6,169 bases of DNA from the NCBI GenBank assembly GCA_012031955.1, contig JAAURZ010000155.1, forward strand, positions 1 to 6,169, read 5' to 3'. The notes beneath the pieces were generated by a model. The model was not told where the DNA came from, made no database searches, and saw nothing but the letters and a program-made list of their open reading frames with translations. Shown one piece after another: positions 5,756 to 6,169 of the stretch; position 1 is the first letter of the stretch; each line of letters opens with the position of its first letter. The position numbers and the translations under genes were made by a program. The stretch comes from Bacteroidia bacterium. GTDB taxonomy: Bacteria > Bacteroidota > Bacteroidia > Cytophagales > Cyclobacteriaceae.

Positions 5756-6169
5756 CTATATTGTTTATCTAGTTCGTTAAAAAACGTTACAATTTGATCA
5801 ACCTTTAGCACATGATCAATCTTGGTCAGCGATAAGGCAGCTTTCGGCATGGTTTCAATCATGCATTCTGTCGGTTCTTGCACGATGGTGAGGCCGCCGC
5901 GATCGCTTATTTGCTTCATTCCGAGCGCGCCGTCGCGGTTTGCACCCGACAGCAATATGCCGATCAGTTTTTCTTTATACACGTAGGCGCAAGTGCCGAG
6001 GGTGATATCGATGGCAGGGCGCGAGTTGTTAACCATTTCTTCGGTAGACAGGGCGAAGAAGTTGCCTAACTCCACCGACATGTGATAGTTCGATGGCGCC
6101 AGGTACACATTCCCTTTCTTAATAGACTCCTTGTCGTCGGGTTCGGTCACTTGCACAATACTCTTTATC
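5752..6169 (-). CDS. CheB-type protein-glutamate methylesterase domain, C-terminal part (5' end outside window)
   Basis: This is the C-terminal 138 residues of a CheB methylesterase domain, the enzyme that removes methyl groups from chemoreceptor glutamates and can deamidate glutamines. The reading frame is open to the right edge, so the GTG at 6156 is an internal valine and not the start. Visible family motifs are the GNVYLAP strand, then GILLSGANRDGALGM, whose Asp corresponds to the catalytic acid, then GGLTIVQEP and the ETMPKAAL helix. The catalytic Ser and His of the triad would lie in the missing 50 to 60 residues. No receiver domain can be seen, but one could lie upstream. Its TGA overlaps the ATG of the GAF gene (ATGA), which implies translational coupling. 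Free-standing CheB domains next to sensor genes are common in Bacteroidota and often work outside flagellar chemotaxis. The domain call is firm; the substrate is unknown. Confidence 0.9.
   Translation of the reverse strand, partial: IKSIVQVTEPDDKESIKKGNVYLAPSNYHMSVELGNFFALSTEEMVNNSRPAIDITLGTCAYVYKEKLIGILLSGANRDGALGMKQISDRGGLTIVQEPTECMIETMPKAALSLTKIDHVLKVDQIVTFFNELDKQYR

Noticed and set aside
6154..6156. GTG as the start of the CheB gene
   Set aside because: The frame remains open upstream to the window edge, and the CheB catalytic Ser and His would be lost if translation began here.

Overview
The window reads as one minus-strand gene cluster, transcribed from the right edge (6169) to the left edge (1). 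All protein-level hallmarks point to a member of the Bacteroidota. The phosphatase has the YAKRIQ..ILP linker typical of that phylum ahead of its SpoIIE domain, start codons lack strong Shine-Dalgarno sequences, and a free-standing CheB domain sits beside sensor genes. Base composition is balanced to moderately GC-rich by eye, which would fit Cytophagales or Chitinophagales better than Flavobacteriales. That placement is an inference, not a measurement.

Layout in transcription order: (1) 6169-5752, the C-terminal part of a CheB-type methylesterase domain, cut by the window edge. (2) 5755-4991, a two-helix membrane protein with a cytoplasmic GAF domain, overlapping cheB by ATGA. (3) 4974-1463, a very large membrane sensor phosphatase (Cache, HAMP, GAF, coiled coil, PAS, PAS, SpoIIE/PP2C). 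It is broken in the HAMP domain by what looks like a one-base deletion near 3805. (4) 1367-816, a SiaB-like (DUF6272) GHKL-type protein. (5) 780-418, a SiaC-like (DUF1987) phosphoprotein with the threonine at residue 68. (6) 315-1, the N-terminal 105 residues of a helical, TerB-like protein that runs off the left edge. A GC-rich hairpin (390-410) follows siaC, and a second inverted repeat (339-376) lies just ahead of gene 6.

Genes 3 to 5 are the three parts of a SiaA-SiaB-SiaC partner switch, known from Pseudomonas aeruginosa. There a SpoIIE-type phosphatase and a GHKL kinase set the phosphorylation state of SiaC, which controls the diguanylate cyclase SiaD. No GGDEF gene is visible here. The phosphatase carries much more sensory equipment than a plain SiaA, and a CheB domain and a second GAF protein are joined upstream. 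The proposed logic is that periplasmic and cytoplasmic signals act on the phosphatase, SiaC is dephosphorylated, and free SiaC binds an output protein not identified in this window. The downstream TerB-like gene is the nearest candidate, but that link is speculative. No RNA genes, CRISPR arrays or mobile elements were seen, and no gene-free stretch exceeds about 100 bases.
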